From: Eleginops maclovinus
Lineage: Eukaryota > Chordata > Actinopteri > Perciformes > Eleginopidae
Direction: 5' to 3'
DNA: 64,000 nucleotides
NCBI RefSeq assembly: GCF_036324505.1
Contig: NC_086361.1
Span: 3,164,916-3,228,915 of the forward strand
Shown: piece by piece, positions 1 to 13,000 of the stretch
Layout: each line of letters opens with the position of its first letter
How positions within the stretch are numbered: position 1 is the first letter of the stretch
Made by a program: the position numbers and the translations under genes
Notes under the pieces: generated by a model
The model's input: only the letters and a program-made list of their open reading frames with translations
Database searches by the model: none
Told to the model about the DNA's origin: nothing

Positions 1-520
1 CCACAGGATAATGACCCAAAACACACAGCTAAAAACACCCAAGAATGGCTCAGATCAAAACACTGGACTATTCTGAAGTGGCCTTCTATGAGCCCTGATC
101 CAAACCCTATTGAACATCTGTGGAAGGAGCTGAAACATGCAGTCTGGAGAAGGCACCCTTCAAACCTGAGATGGCTGGCGCAGTTTGTTAACGAGGAGTG
201 GGTCAAAATACCTGTCGACAGGTGCAGAAGTCTCATTGAGAGTTACAAAAGTCACTTGATTGCAGCGATGACTCAAAAGGTTGTGCAACAAAATATTAAC
301 TTAAGGGTAACATCATTTTTGTCCAGGCCAGTTTCATTATTTTGTTTTTTTAAGTGATTCTGTTGAACCACAATTCAAAAGCTATGTCTGATTTTCATTC
401 AGTATTTTTCAATACATTTTTATTTATTATTACTTTTGTCAGTTTCAAGTTATTTCAGTGACCATTGTGGGCTTTTCTTATTTTAACGGAAGGGTACCAA
501 CAATTTTGTCCACATCTGTA
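1..520 (+). mobile_element. Tc1/mariner transposase C-terminal end with 3' inverted repeat
   Basis: The frame from base 1 is open and reads the C-terminal third of a Tc1-type DDE transposase. The conserved QDNDPKHTA block is followed by a SPDPNPIEHLWKELK block carrying the last catalytic acidic residue; the frame stops at 355-357. Noncoding sequence follows to 488-520, which ends in TTGTCCACATCTGTA. That is the reverse complement of the common Tc1 terminus (TACAGATGTGGACAA), so the element's right end lies at about 520 at a TA. The left part is outside the window. This is an inactive fragment as seen here, upstream of the first visible VPS52 exon. Confidence 0.85.
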
Positions 521-1318
521 CTTTATTTCAAACCATTCCTGGAAGAGTTTCAGAAGAAGTGCTGAATTAATGAAACCTGTTAATAAGCCAATAAACAGCT
601 AAATGCTTTTCAAACCTGTGACTGGCACGTATGCCAACCCCCTGAACTCATGCCATAAGCCAAAGTGATCAACAACAACAACAACAAAACGATTCACAAT
701 TTGCTATAACCCACAATGAGTACATCAGTTGTCTTGTCTGTTTTGTATAACAAACAGCCACAAAATATTCAATTTACTGCAGTGCAACACAAAGAAAGCA
801 GATAATTCTCACATTTAAGAACTCAAACTATCCCTTTGTTGGTATATAGGCTTGATAAAAACCCTAAGTTGATGAATAAAATATTGGCAGATGAATTTTC
901 ATTGAATTTTACAAATATTCTGCACAGCACAAACATTCCGTAAACTGATTTGAAGTGAATTTCTCTTTTCTTGAAAAGACTTGGAGAAACAAGTATAAGA
1001 ATATTACAAAATGCTAGCTTCAAATGATCTCTTCCTCCACTTCTCTTTTAATACACAACCAACCCTATGCGCTCAACGGAGCAAATCACTTTAACTCCAA
1101 AAGGAGAAGGGGGATAAATATTGGGAGTAATGGGATTGTTAAAATAGTCCTGGATCATAACAATGTCTTGGTTTTTCTCTGCCTTCGTTTATATGCTTTG
1201 TGAACTCTACCTGGGCTTTTATTTGAGGTTTTTTTACACTTTTTGAAAAGTATGACAAACCTAATCCTATTAAATGACTTCCTTGCGGACCTGATTCAAT
1301 CTTCCTCCCTCTCTTCAG
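521..1318. other. VPS52 intron sequence, no gene seen
   Basis: AT-rich sequence between the Tc1 end and the first visible VPS52 exon. No splice-flanked open frame, RNA gene or clear repeat was recognised. It ends in a pyrimidine-rich tract and the AG acceptor at 1317-1318. Confidence 0.6.
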
Positions 1319-4300
1319 GCGGTTTCAAAGATCCGGGAGTTCATCCTGCAGAAGATTTACTCCTTCAGGAAGCCAATGACCAACTACCAGATCCCACAGA
1401 ACACTCTGCTGAAGTACAGGTGAGATCAGGACTTCCTGAAACTAGTTAAGCAGTGGCGGTGCCAGACCAATTTTACTTGGGGGGGCAGCAGTTATCTTAT
1501 GAGAGGGGCACCACAAACACATTAAAAAAAGACAGTAGAAAGTAATTGCGTGAAATAAACATATAAAACAGTAATTGGTATTTGTTTCTGTAACTTAAGT
1601 TATGGTTCTTTGTTTCAGTAGTTATTTTTTTCATTTACAATCCTTATTTTATTCACTAATTACAATTTGAGTTACATTACATAGTTCTGCCTATCATGCC
1701 ACTGCTATAGCCAATACAGTAGTATTTTTAAATATTCTTAGGGAGTCGGGCCACAGGGGCGTCCCAGGTCAGTGTTACGGGGGCACTGGCCCCTGTTGCC
1801 CCCCCCCCCACAACCGCCCCTGTAGCTACAAAATAAAGTCCAGGATAATAACACAAAATTAGCATTAAAACATTCCGTTTCTCATTTTATGAAGCACTTG
1901 TCATTTAGTTGTAAGATGCTATACAGATCAAATATATTATTATAATTTACTTTCACTTGTAAAATAATCACTGTAAATATTTAAGTTACTGTTAAGTCAG
2001 AAAACCAAGAAAGAAAAAGGCCTTCCAGGATATAAATATAAATATATGGAGTGAATATTTCAACTCTCTGACTCTGCTTTGTTTTTTCCCTGTAGATTTT
2101 TTTATCAGTTCCTCCTGGCCAATGAGAGAACGGTTGCTAAGGAAATCCGAGATGAGTACGTTGACACCATGAGTAAGATCTACTACAGCTACTTCAAGTC
2201 GTACAGCGGCCGGCTGCTGAAAGTGCAGGTCAGTGGCTCCCCACAGAAAACACACAGTATGTACCAAACAGATATAATCTACCGTATTTTCCGGACTATT
2301 AAGCGCACCTGAATATAGGCCGCACCCACTGAATTTAAAAAAATATGTATTTTGTACATAAATAAGCCGCACATGTCTATAAGCCGCAGGTGCCTACCGG
2401 TACATTGAAACAAATGAACTTTACACAGGCTTTAACGAAACACGGCTTGTAACAAAAATAAAGAAATAGCAGTAAACAGTAGCCTACCAAGAAAGTCATT
2501 GGTCACTATCTTCCTCCTCCTGTGCACTGAAACCACTGAAGTCATCTCCTCCGGTGTCGGAGTTGAATAGCCTCAGAATTGCTTCATCCGATGTTGGATC
2601 GTCTTCATTGTCGCTCTTGTCACTTTCATCCGGAGGCAAATTCCCCGCTGAGCTCATGCTGCCCTCTTCAACACGCAGCAGTCCAGCCTTTCGAAACCAG
2701 TTGATGATAGTGGATTTTTTGATAATGCTCCACGCTGTCAGGACCCACTGGCAGACTTGACCATAAGTTACTCTTCGCATGCGGCCCGTTTTAGTGAAGG
2801 ATTTCTCCCCACTTGTCATCCAAGCCTCCCACTGAACACGGAGCGCCACCTTAAATGCACGATTTATACTGATGTCGAGTGGCTGCAAATACTTTGTTGT
2901 GCCCAAGGAATCACAGCTGGAATTGAGTTTGTCCTCTTGATGGCTTCTTTCACAGAATCTGTTATGTGGGCCCTCATGCTGTCCAACACGAGCAAAGCCT
3001 TGTTCTTGTGAAAGAATCCTCCCGGTCGCTTGCCGTAACACTCCGTATGCCATTCATGCATTAGGCCTTCCGTCATCCATCCTTTTTTCTTGTTGACTTT
3101 CACAACAATTCCTCTCGAGAATTTTTCTTTTGGCATCGCCATGCATTCTATGTGCTGAGGACCCCTAGATTTCCTACAAACGTTGGGGTACTGAACAATT
3201 CCAGGTTCACAATAGGACTCTATGAGCTGACAAACAGAATAAATAAGTTGTTATATCTGAAGAATATGATTTGTAGATCAGGATATCTCTGCAGCTCACC
3301 AATACCGCTGTATATTTCTCTAGTCCATATTGCAATTTCCATAACATTTTGATTCTTTTTGGACCAATAATAAAGAAGCAGTTGGCTTTTGTCAATTGAA
3401 ATGAGGACGAGATGTGGGTTGTCTGACAGGGATGTTGTGTGAGCAGTGGCAGTAGGAGCTCTGCATTTCTACTGTTGTTGCTCTCTCAGTTTCCATGGTA
3501 AATAATGTGTCTCTGTCCTGTGTGCAGTATGAGGAGGTTGCAGACAAAGATGACCTGATGGGAGTAGAAGACACAGCCAAGAAAGGTATGTTTTACACTG
3601 TTTGTGTGTGAGATGGTTAGGGACTCAGCCTTATTGTCCATATTCCATTCAGTTTATATAAGTATTACGGTGTATAAACTTCAGCAGTGTGTGAAGAGCT
3701 TTCTAATGAGGCGTTGAGCATTGAACAAAAACAACAACTTGGCTCCTCTCCAAGACACATAACAGACCTGGCAGAGAATGAAAATATATGGCCAAATCTC
3801 TCACAGCCTTATAAAACCAGGTGTGTCTCACATACCATTTAACAAAAGAAGGCACAGATCAGCCTTCTGCTCTTTAGTGGAGCGTGTGGCCCGCCAACGT
3901 CCCACTGACACCATTTTCTTTTATTTATTTTATATACAAATATATTTGACTTTTGAATATATATTCATGCTTAACTTTTAATTCGCTAAACATTTTTTTC
4001 AGATTTTCAGCATTTCATTGTTATTTTCAAACACAATATAATACTATATATTTAGTGGATTGTCCTTTTTTGTATACGTTTTTTATTATTTACCATTGTG
4101 GAATCAAAAAGCATTTAAAACAAACGTCTCTATTACTTACACAAAATAAATAAAAACAAATCAATAAATAAATCAGTTCGTCCCGCCGTGTGTTAAATTC
4201 ACTCCATTTAAAAATTAAAATGAACTGACATTTGGATTAAAGAGGCAAGTAATTACATGAATAGATTGGAAACATATGCCCTTTCTCATTCCTAAGTCTT

Positions 4301-7300
4301 CCCCTCCTCAACTCCTCACCTCAGCTCCTCGCCTTGCGTCTTAGTCCCACACACAGGAGATGCGAACGGAGGAGTGGAGGAGAAACCAAGGACAGAGGAG
4401 TGGAAGCAACAGGCGTTTAGAGAAATGAGAAATCCTCTCAGAGTCATTCTGAAGCGACGTCCATCAATGATGACAGGAGGCACAGCAGCACTGTGTTCAT
4501 GACCATTTATAGATTTACTTTGAATTCATTCACAATGTGGTATGAGAGACAATAACAGGCTACAGATGCAGACAGCCGCCGGGATGATTTGACTGAGGGG
4601 GGAAAGTTAAAACTTAAAGATACATTTATGAAGACATATCTGATCACAAAATTGAACTTTCCATTTCCACTGGGTGACTCATTTCAATTGGTGTTGATAA
4701 AAGGCTATCAGAGAAAGTCACTCCAAAAATAACATGACATCCTAACGTACAGTTTCAAAATAAAAGACCTTCGAAATCCCTTATATGAGCTAACGTCCCT
4801 CTGTTTTTAGATAAGAATAAATACAAATCTGTCCATAATCTTAGAGTCGTTTCACTTCAGGCTGGTAGCACCCCAACTAGCCACTCAGCGAATGTCAGGA
4901 CATTCTGACGTACAGTTTCAAAATAACAGCCTTTGAATGTCATATATGAGCTCTCTGTTTGCTGTTCTTACTGTAAACATTGCGTCAGGATTAAAGCAGC
5001 TGTAATAAAAACATAAGTAGCCTAATATCCAGGGGGGATGAGAGTAACAAACGGTGAAGGGCAGAAAGCTTGATGCGCATTTGATCCTCTGAAATAACTT
5101 GTAATAACAACGGAACCGTTTGCAGAGGTGTCATTGGTTCAGATCAGTCCAGCGTTCGTCACGCCTCTTTTAAACATCACTGTTCCCAGAAATACAATCC
5201 CCGGAGGATACATCAGTGTGTCCTCGGTTATAGCTCCTCCAGAGAGCCTGCTCAATGCTCCATCCTCGATGTGCATTTAGAAAAATTAGATGTCCTTGAA
5301 ATTGATTTGTGGGTCACTACCGGAGGGCCGAGGAGGCAAAAATTGAGAAATGAGAAAGGGCTAAAGTTTGTTGCGGTGGTAAGAGAAGAGAAGACAGACT
5401 GTTGTGGTGTTTGATCATCTCCAGTGGTTCTGTTGGTGTTGAGTGTGTGAGACGGATGCTCCTTAACTTCCTGCTGCAGGTTTCTTCTCCAAGCCGTCTC
5501 TGAAGAGCAGGAACACCATCTTCACCGTGGGCCAGCGGGGGGCCATCCTGAGTCCTGCCGAGCTGGAGGGGCCCATCCTGGTTCCACACACAGCTCAGAG
5601 AGGAGACAGCAGGGTGAGACGTCACACGCAATGTGACACTTTAAATACACTGCCTGGCCAAAAAAAGGTCACGCACTCTAATATTCGTTGGACCGCCTTT
5701 AGCTTTGATTACGGCACGCATTCGCTGTGGCATCGATTTCCACAAGCTTCTGCAACGTCACAACATTTATTTCTGTCTTGCATTCATTTTTCACCAAGAT
5801 CTTGTATTGATGACGGGAGATTCGGACCACTACGCAAAGTCTTCTCCGGCACATCCCAAAGATTCTCAATCAGGTTCAGGTCTTGACTCTGTTGGAATAA
5901 CCTGGTCCTTCAGTATATTCAGGTAGTCAGCTGACCTCATTCTTTGGGCACATTGCTGAACCTAGAGTCAGACCAGCTGCAGCAACCCCAGATCATAGCA
6001 CTGCCCCCACAGGCTTGTACAGTAGGCACTAGGCGTGATGGGTGCATCACTTCAGCCGCCTCTCTTCTTACCCTGATGCGCCCATCACTCTGGAACAGGG
6101 TGAATCTGGACTCATCAGACCACACCTTCTTCCATTGCTCCAGAGTCCAATCTTTATGCTCCCTAGCAAATTTAAGCCGTTTTTTCTGATTAGCCTCACT
6201 GACAAGGGGTTTTCTTACGGCTACACAGCTGTTTAGTCCCAATCCCTTGAGTTCCCTTCGCATTGTGCGTGTGGAAAGGCTCTTACTTTCACTATTAAAC
6301 ATAGCCGTGACTTCTACTGTTTTTGTCCCATTTGATTTCACCAAACGTTTAAGTGATCGACGATCACGATCATTCAAGATTTTTTTCCGACCACATTCCT
6401 TCCTGTAAGGTGATGTTTCCCCACTGTCCTTCCAGCTTTTAATAATGCGTTGGACAGTTCTTAACCCGGTTTTAGTAGTTTCAGCAATCTCCTTAGATGT
6501 TTTCTCTGCTTGATGCATGCCAATAATTTGACCCTTCTGAAACAGATTAACATCTTTTCCACGACCACAGGATATGTCTTTCAACATGACAGCTACTCAC
6601 TGCATCAGTTAGGGTTCAATAATTTGTTGCCAGCTGAAACATAATCACCCATGCAGTAATTATCCAGTGGGAGGCTCTTACCTATTTGCTTAGTTAAATC
6701 CAGGTGGTGACCGTTTTTTTGGCCGGGCAATGCAATTTAAACACAAGTTATTAATCTTTTCGATTGATGGAGAAGGTATGGGTCTTTAGCAAGTTTATAT
6801 ATTTTGCAGGGATATATAGAAACAGTGTTAATGTTGGCAGATTGGATAAGGGTTTATCATTAGATGAAAATACTTCCTTTAAGTCATTTTAGTCAAATAA
6901 ATCTCCTAAATTTGAATACTTTTTCAGTGTTGGTCGTAGTCCCGTACGGTGGCTGACACGCTCAACATTCCAAAACGTATCCATTAAGAGAAACACACAA
7001 CTGTTACTGTCCCTGGAAACTTAAAGCGATATCTTGATTCCTTATGATATTATTGCAGACCTGCTGTAAGCTAGCTAGCTAACGTAGCTAACCTGGTAGT
7101 TTTGAAATATACTGAAAAAACACTTACAGTTAGGAAACATACTAACTCTGCCAACAGAGACAGTTTATAAAGACAACTCTATAATCCTAAACTCCACCAA
7201 GCGCTCCGGGCCCAGCTGTGTGCGTCCCTTTTTAGTGTCCCCGTTTCTTGGGTTTTGACCTTCTTCCAGCGTTTTGTATTTGCAGCGTTTCGTTTATGCA

Positions 7301-9651
7301 ATGCTTTTCATAGGGCTGCAACAAATGTCAAAACCAATTAAATTGATTGGATTAGTTAAGGGGAAACTTTATTTATTCCAAATTGAAAAATAGTTTTGTT
7401 ACGGCAGCATATTAGCAAAGCATGGCACAGGAGGAATAATAAAATAAGCATAAACAGATAACACAAAATGCAATATACAGAATAAGTTAGCATTCAGTGT
7501 AGACAAACGTATGACACAAACATAAAACATATAGAAATGTAACACTATGAACATACATTATTCATCTTGCAGTTTTTTTATGAATGTACAGTAAATGCAT
7601 GAGGTAGAGTTTGAGAACAAAATGCACACATTGTTACGGGTTATTGAAATGTGAAAAAAAATTGTGAAATCTCTTTAAAAAACAACTATACAGGAGGGAG
7701 TTCTCTATAGTTTTTATTGTTATTATTCAGATTATATTGAGCATTTCAGTCCATCTAGTTTTGCCTAGCACACGCCAACTTGTAGATGAAGAATGTGTTG
7801 AGGAAACACAGATGTGAGACTTCACCTATCACCATGTACTGAGGTCAACACTGACATCCTGTGGCAGATTCTTTTTGTATAACAAATGAAAAAATGTGTA
7901 ATTATAATATCAAAAATAGTCTTATTGTCCTTTTTTTTCTGCTTACAAACCTATCATAGCTACTGATTGACAGGAAACCAAAGTTGTTTCAAGCATTAGT
8001 CAGTTATATGTTGATAAATCCCACAGGAATGCCAGTTTTACATATTATTTTATGTAGAGTTACATTTTTAAACAGGGATTTTTTTTTCAAGAAGTAAAAC
8101 TACTGGTAAGTGGACCATTATAATTTCTAGATTTTTTGTATTTCATTGTATTTGCAGTCAGTTGAGCGTACTTCAACTTTGTAGGGTTTTTGTGCAAGTC
8201 AGGAATTAATCACCATGTGTCCTAGGTCTAGCTTTTCGTGTTAACATTAATATTATCAGGTGCAATAGGTGTAAAAAATATAAAAACATATTCATCTTTC
8301 ACTCAGTCATGCCATCATTGCCTGTGCAAGCTCAGAATGCTGAAATAACCCCCAATGTACTGAATGTAATTCATTTAAAATTGAGTCATGATCAAAATCA
8401 AACGGTGAGATAACACCAGATTGTGTAGATGATGTAAACACTTGTCCTCCCGCAGTATCCCTATGAGACGCTGTTCCGCAGCCAGCACTACGCTCTACTG
8501 GACAACGGCTGCAGGGAGTTCCTCTTCCTCTCCGACTTCTTCATGGTGACAGGAAACTCCGCCCTCGACCTGTTCAACAGCATCATGGGAAAAACTCTCA
8601 GCATGTTCCTGGTACGACCAACACACCTTCTCTGTTGTGCTCAGTTCCCTTCCTAAATCCTTTGACTCTACTTTAGAGATCACATGATATTGTGTGATTC
8701 AATGTGTGTGTGTGTGTCTGTGTGTCTGTGTCTGTGTCTGTGTGTGTCTGTATGTGTCTGTGTCTGTGTGTGTGCTCCCTACCTGCAGAAGAGCATGTCC
8801 ACTTATGTGTCCGACTGCTACGACAGCATCGCCGTCTTCCTCTGCATCCACATCATCCTCCGCTTCAGAGCCATCACCGCCAAGAGGACCATCCCCGCTC
8901 TCGACAAGTCAGTGTCATCCTTTAGTCCTTTCAGAAGAATCTATACATGCCTGAGAACATTTCACCCAGCAGGGGGGAGATACAGCTTTGAAAAGTCACT
9001 TAATTGTGTCTGCAAATAATATACTACTGATGCAGTGATGACGTATTTTTTAAAGGATGACCTGAAATTTAGCATCACAATGGCTCCCTCAACAAAAAGT
9101 ATGGGTTTTTTCAATTGGATTTGAAGAAAATAAGACCTGTGGCAAACACACCTTTAATAAACTTACACGTTGTTCAGCAGGAGTAATGATTTTTGAACAT
9201 TCGGCCACAAACAAACCACATGACAGTCACTTGACTTCACCAGCGCTAAGCTAAAGCTAACGTTCGGTATGATGACGTTCAGTAGTTTCATTTAGACATT
9301 TGTAGCAACCGCTGTTTTCAGACACAGAAGCGAAACACACAAACCAAACAATAAACACATTCAAAAAAACGTTGACTTCCAGATTGGGGAGACATACTGT
9401 AAGTGGCCTAACTCATTTCTGTGACTCATTCCTGCATCACTCTATTAGAACCTTTAAGATCGGAGTACTTCTACCTCTAACAAATTCATCCCAAAAATAT
9501 ATAATTCACTCTACCAATGTGATACTTTACTGGATAATAGATCCCCAAAGTTGAGCTCTATCTTGCTTATCTGCTTACCGTCTTATATCCTGGTGTGGTG
9601 TGTGTGTGTGTGTGTGTGTCTGTGTCTGTGTCTGTGTCTGTGTCTGTGTCT

Positions 9652-9683
<32 letters not shown>

Positions 9684-9815
9684 CAGGTACTGGGAGGCGG
9701 TGTTGGAGCTGCTGTGGCCAAGGTTTGAACTGATCCTGGAGATGAACATCCATAGCATCAGAAACACAGACCCTCAGAAACTGGGAGTGCTGGACACTCG
9801 ACCACACTACGTAGG

Positions 9816-9850
<35 letters not shown>

Positions 9851-9995
9851 TTTCACCACATTCAACAGTGTGTTTGAGCGTTTGTTTGTTGATTTCAGAT
9901 CACACGTCGTTACGCAGAGTTCTCGTCGGCCATCGTCAGCATCAACCAGACGTTTCCCAATGAGAGAACACACACTCTGCTGGGACAGCTGCAGG

Positions 9996-10087
<92 letters not shown>

Positions 10088-13000
10088 TCACCTTTGAAAT
10101 CTCATATGTGAGCGGACAAAAAAGTCAAATTATGAAATGGCTTTCATAATAATTAAAGTTACTAGGGCAGAAAAAGATATGCAAAATGAACTGATTGTGT
10201 TCCTCAAGGGACAATTCACTCTAAAATAAAATAAAAACAAGCTTCCTCTTACTGGTAGGGCTGGGTCTGTGGTTTCTCCTTTTCAGAAGATACTGGCTGT
10301 AGAGATCTTCCTTTTCTTAAATGGAATTATTTGATAAGTGCTTGTTTTCCAGGTGGAGGTGGAAAACTTTGTGCTGAAGATGGCAGCAGAGTTTCCCTCC
10401 AGAAGAGACCAGCTTATCTTCCTCATCAACAACTACGACATGATGCTCAGCGTCCTCATGGTGAGCTTCTCACGCTGCTCCTCGTCCTGGCTTTATTCCT
10501 ATTCACTTTTTGATTTCCTGTTATCAAAGGGGTCCTCATTCCTGCTCCTTGTCGCCTTAGATGATGGACATTCAAATCTTTGGGTCAATCCTTGTGTTGT
10601 TTTTCTTGTGTGTGTCCAGGAGAGGGCAGCAGATGACAGTAAGGAGGTGGAAGGTTTCCAGCAGCTGCTCCTGGCCAGGACACAGGTAAACACCACATAG
10701 GTTTTGTTTTATTCTATATCTAATCAGGTGCATACCTGCAAACTAGTCACCTTTCGGCGAAATTCGCCGTTTTCAACTCAAAATATGTCATTGACGTGAA
10801 TCGTGTAGATCCGAAGAGTTTTTTTTTTAGGGGGGTTATACCATAGACTGTATAACCAACTGTATAATGAGCAAGAAACAAGTTTGCTATCTTCACAATA
10901 AATAAAATCTTTGTTCAAATGACTCGCGTTCCACGACCACCGACCAATCATAAGCACGATAAACCACAGCGCGCGCGCTTTTCTACCCATCGGTCCCTCT
11001 TGGAGTGGAGTGCTCAGTCGTCAGCGAGTGGTTCTTCTGACAATTTTCAGGATACCGTTACAGATACAAGTTTTGAGGTAAATCTAGTAGCAGCTAATCT
11101 GGCAAAAACATTGTATGCTGTATCATTTTAACGTTGCTTAAGTAAAATTATTTGAGCCAAATAAAGTGTATTAACATGCTTCAGCTTATCAGCTTGTTAG
11201 GTTGCTAGCTAACCTCAGTGAATTGTGTTAAAGTTAGCCTAGCTAGACCAGTTCTACGTCACCTCGTTCAATGCGAAAAGAATACGTTTGTGAAGGCTGA
11301 TCTCCACAGCATCCGTCCTGTTACCTGATATTACTGGCGGCTGTCATTGTGGTCAGATATGAGAGGGATGAAAACGAACACGTAATGAACAAATACACAT
11401 CTGTGTGTGGTTTAGTGAGTAGCTAGTAGTGGTGCAACGGATCATCATTGGTTTCGCATTCATCAACTTTTTAGTTGCTACGAAAAATTTGGAGTTACGA
11501 ACACAATCTACAAAATCTACAAACGCTGGCGACCGTGTGTACAGTTTGTTTAAAGTGTTCGTAAGCACATGTAACGCTTCACTGTTGGAAATGACAGTAT
11601 TCATATTGCTGTGTTATGTACACAAGACGCAGATGCCTTTGAAACACGCGATCTAAAAACGAAAACACATTTTATATGTAGTAACAATTGTTGGCAATTG
11701 GCAGGTTTAAGATCCAGATTAGGTTCATGGTTGTGAATTATCTATGTAAATCAACTCTATAGATTACACGTTCATTCTACATGTTGAATGATGATAGCGT
11801 AATACAAATATAGGCTATACATACAATGACAAAACTGCCGTGGGCTTTATGTTATCCGTATCCTTTGTTAAAATTAATGTTCAATAGCTCTATGCCAATG
11901 GGAACAACAGAACGTGCGCATTACATATGGACCAATGCGACACGTTCATTACGGCCGTGGACCGATAAACACTCAGTAACGTACGCACACCAACCGGCAT
12001 TTGCGTGTTTAACACTGGCGTTACCGCTTTTACACGATAGTGTGGCCCGAAAGAGGCACATTGCCAAGCAGCGAAAGCGGGCCCTTGAAAGGCTTGTCCA
12101 GGCCAAAAGGATGAAAAAATGAAAATGATATTATGTTGATATGTTGCCAAATTTGGTCAATGGGATTTACTGTTGACCTGTCCTGAATGCTTTTCACATT
12201 CAAAATGTTTTTAACTGACCAGTTTACGGGTCAATAAATGTGCCATTGTTACCATAAGAAAATGTTGTCTTCTCCCTTTATTTTCTTATGGGAGTACACC
12301 AGAATGCTTAATTTGCATGTTAAAATAGCAACATTTGGCTGGGGGGGATGCCCCCAGACCCCCCTACAACAGTTTAGTTTGTCACCTTTTTCAGCCCTTC
12401 TGAGTTTGCAGGTATGCAGGTGTGTCCCATAGAGATCAAATATCTCTTTCAGAGTGAGAAATCTGAAGCCCTTCCTTCTTTTTCTGTCCTGTTTGGGCTC
12501 AGGGCTACGAGTGTGACTACAACCGGTTTTTAAAACAAAGTGTTAACTATGTTAAGCTATATACTCAAGGCATATATGGAAATGTACAAAAAGTACATGC
12601 TACCAGTGTCCTTTAATGAGAAGAAAATACCACTTGATTGGGAGGGAAATGTCTTCATTTGATTTGATTTTTTAATTTAGTTTTATTTTATTATTACTGG
12701 AAGAATAGTAATAAATGATAGCAGCATTTGTGACTGTAATCTCAGAGTATCTCTTTAATATTAAACAGTTTGAGTTTTTTAGCAGTTTTGTTAACCTACA
12801 TTGACTCAATTCTATTATATATTTATTTCATAAATATATAAATAATTTATATATAATTTATACATTAAAACATTTAAATAATTCATTCCTAACGTTTAAA
12901 AAGCTGTGAAATAATGCAGATTAACTGTAAAATATTTCTCCTGACTCATGTGTTTATCCTCCTTCCCCCTCCAGGAGTTTATCGAGGAGATTCTGTCCCC

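Noticed and set aside
8704..10097. Many long open frames rich in Cys/Val, His/Thr and Ser on both strands
   Set aside because: They are translations of TG/CA microsatellites around VPS52 exons, not proteins.
11826..12122. 98-codon frame in the 6-bp-duplication transposon
   Set aside because: No transposase motif recognised. Noted within the element but not called as a gene.
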